Shown here: positions 40,210 through 40,983 of the stretch, in pieces | Layout: every line of letters starts with the position of its first letter | Position numbering within the stretch: position 1 is the stretch's first letter | NCBI GenBank assembly: GCA_027083445.1 | Contig: JALWOP010000395.1 | Coordinates: 1 to 40,983, forward strand | Source of the DNA: Planctomycetota bacterium | GTDB taxonomy: Bacteria > Planctomycetota > UBA1135 > GCA-002686595 | Direction: 5' to 3' | Length of the DNA: 40,983 bases | Program-made: the position numbers and the translations under genes | The notes under the pieces: model-generated | Told to the model about the DNA's origin: nothing | What the model saw: only the letters and a program-made list of their open reading frames with translations | The model's database searches: none

Positions 40210-40983
40210 TCCTGGTCCATCCCTGGGCTCTGCTGCTGCTCGTCCTGGTGCCGCTCGCCTGGTTCCTGCCGCGCCGTCCGCGGGACCTGGGTGAGGGGCT
40301 TTTGCGCAGCCTGCTCCTCGGTCTGCTCATCCTGGCCCTGGCCCGTCCCCTCGTGCCCACCCGGGACGAGGGGGGCCGTCTGGTGTGGATCGCCGATCGC
40401 AGTGCCAGTGTCGAGGCTCCCGCGCCCTCGCCTGCGGCCCAGGCCGAGGCGCTGCCCTTCACCCTGGCTCCCCATGTCCGACTGGCGCGCATCGATCTCG
40501 AGGGAGAGGCGACTCCCCTCGGGGCCGCCTTGCAGCGGGCCGCGGCTTCGATTCCGCCGGAGGGACGCGGAGCGGTACTGCTCGACAGCGACGGGCTCTC
40601 GACCGATCGCGACTGGGCCCGGGCGACCCAGGCCCTGGCCCAGAGGGGAATACCGGTTCACATCCTCCCGCGCCGCGCCAGGCCGGGGCCGCCCCGCCCC
40701 GCGGCGATCGAGCCCCGGGGGGAGCTGCGGGTCGGCCGTCCGGCCCGTGTCGTCGTGCGCGTTCGGGACGGCGAGGCGGACTGTCGCGTGCGCTTGATCG
40801 GACCCGAGGGAGTGCTCGCGGAGGCTCCCTTGGAAGAGGAGGGCCGCGCCCTGCTCGAGTTCGAACCGGATCGTCCCGGTTGGTTGGCGGTCACCGCCGA
40901 GGTGGAGGGGAGGGACGGTGCGATCGAGCGGCTCGAGGTGAGCTTGGCGGTCCAGGATCCCCTGCGGGTGCTCTATCTTGGTG
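40206..40983 (+). CDS. Second BatA/BatB-like VWA membrane protein (3' end outside window)
   Basis: The frame is open from the GTG at 40206 (overlapping the preceding TGA as GTGA) to the right edge, giving 259 residues. It starts with two hydrophobic helices ('HPWALLLLVLVPLAWFLP', 'LLRSLLLGLLILALARPLVP'), then a VWA-like domain with an intact DxSxS-type motif (DRSAS, in 'LVWIADRSASV') and 'GAVLLDSDGLSTDRDW', and continues into an Ig-like beta region. Such proteins in comparable clusters may end in a glutamine-amidotransferase-like domain ('DPLRVLYLG' at the edge is the usual lead-in), but that part is not visible. Confidence 0.8.
   Translation, partial: MILVHPWALLLLVLVPLAWFLPRRPRDLGEGLLRSLLLGLLILALARPLVPTRDEGGRLVWIADRSASVEAPAPSPAAQAEALPFTLAPHVRLARIDLEGEATPLGAALQRAAASIPPEGRGAVLLDSDGLSTDRDWARATQALAQRGIPVHILPRRARPGPPRPAAIEPRGELRVGRPARVVVRVRDGEADCRVRLIGPEGVLAEAPLEEEGRALLEFEPDRPGWLAVTAEVEGRDGAIERLEVSLAVQDPLRVLYLG

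Overview
This is a 41 kb, GC-rich bacterial chromosome segment, and the best guess is a Planctomycetota genome. The evidence is the mix of genes: secreted FG-GAP/lectin proteins ending in a tail domain I associate with secreted planctomycete proteins, HEAT-repeat/von Willebrand A (VWA) proteins, a sigma factor fused to an extracytoplasmic part, and a MoxR/DUF58/Bat-type cluster. This is inference from gene content; there is no rRNA or other marker here. No tRNA, rRNA, CRISPR array or prophage was seen.

Layout. 1-5842: the 3' end of an AsmA-like protein, converging on an AI-2E-family permease, then a divergent two-gene operon (secreted HEAT-like protein, HEAT+VWA protein). 5895-9519: a compact oxidative pentose-phosphate operon, zwf-pgl-gnd, joined by 4-nt start/stop overlaps. 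9649-12162: an ECF-type sigma factor fused through a membrane segment to a large extracytoplasmic part. 12290-24427: an exported-protein island with a frameshifted seven-repeat FG-GAP propeller, a 13-Asp-box propeller, and three tandem paralogues (seven-repeat propeller + C-type-lectin-like domain + Ca-binding-like linker + conserved tail). Each paralogue carries its own copy of a conserved upstream control module. A decayed IS256-type element with intact inverted repeats lies between the first and second. 24663-27809: an in-frame chimera of a TolC-type outer-membrane efflux protein and an RND pump lacking its N-terminal third. 27898-30324: a GH127-type glycosidase. 30493-31647: a secreted protein whose frame continues with coding character through an in-frame UGA. 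31722-35497: a large secreted protein and a coupled membrane protein. 35531-36205: a 44-codon minus-strand ORF and a winged-helix regulator. 36677-40983: MoxR ATPase, DUF58, BatA-like and a second Bat-like protein (cut by the window edge), tightly coupled.

How the genes fit together. The centre looks devoted to the cell surface and to glycans: propeller-lectin proteins, an Asp-box protein and a glycosidase. The right end is a chaperone/VWA membrane complex. The zwf operon is ordinary NADPH-producing housekeeping metabolism.

A recurring -10-like hexamer, TAGnnT, lies a short distance upstream of many starts. For zwf and the GH127 gene it is so close that the mRNA would be nearly leaderless. 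The most unusual observations are the in-frame UGA at 31525-31527, the TolC-RND chimera, the triplicated lectin-propeller genes with their duplicated control modules, and the membrane-tethered sigma factor.
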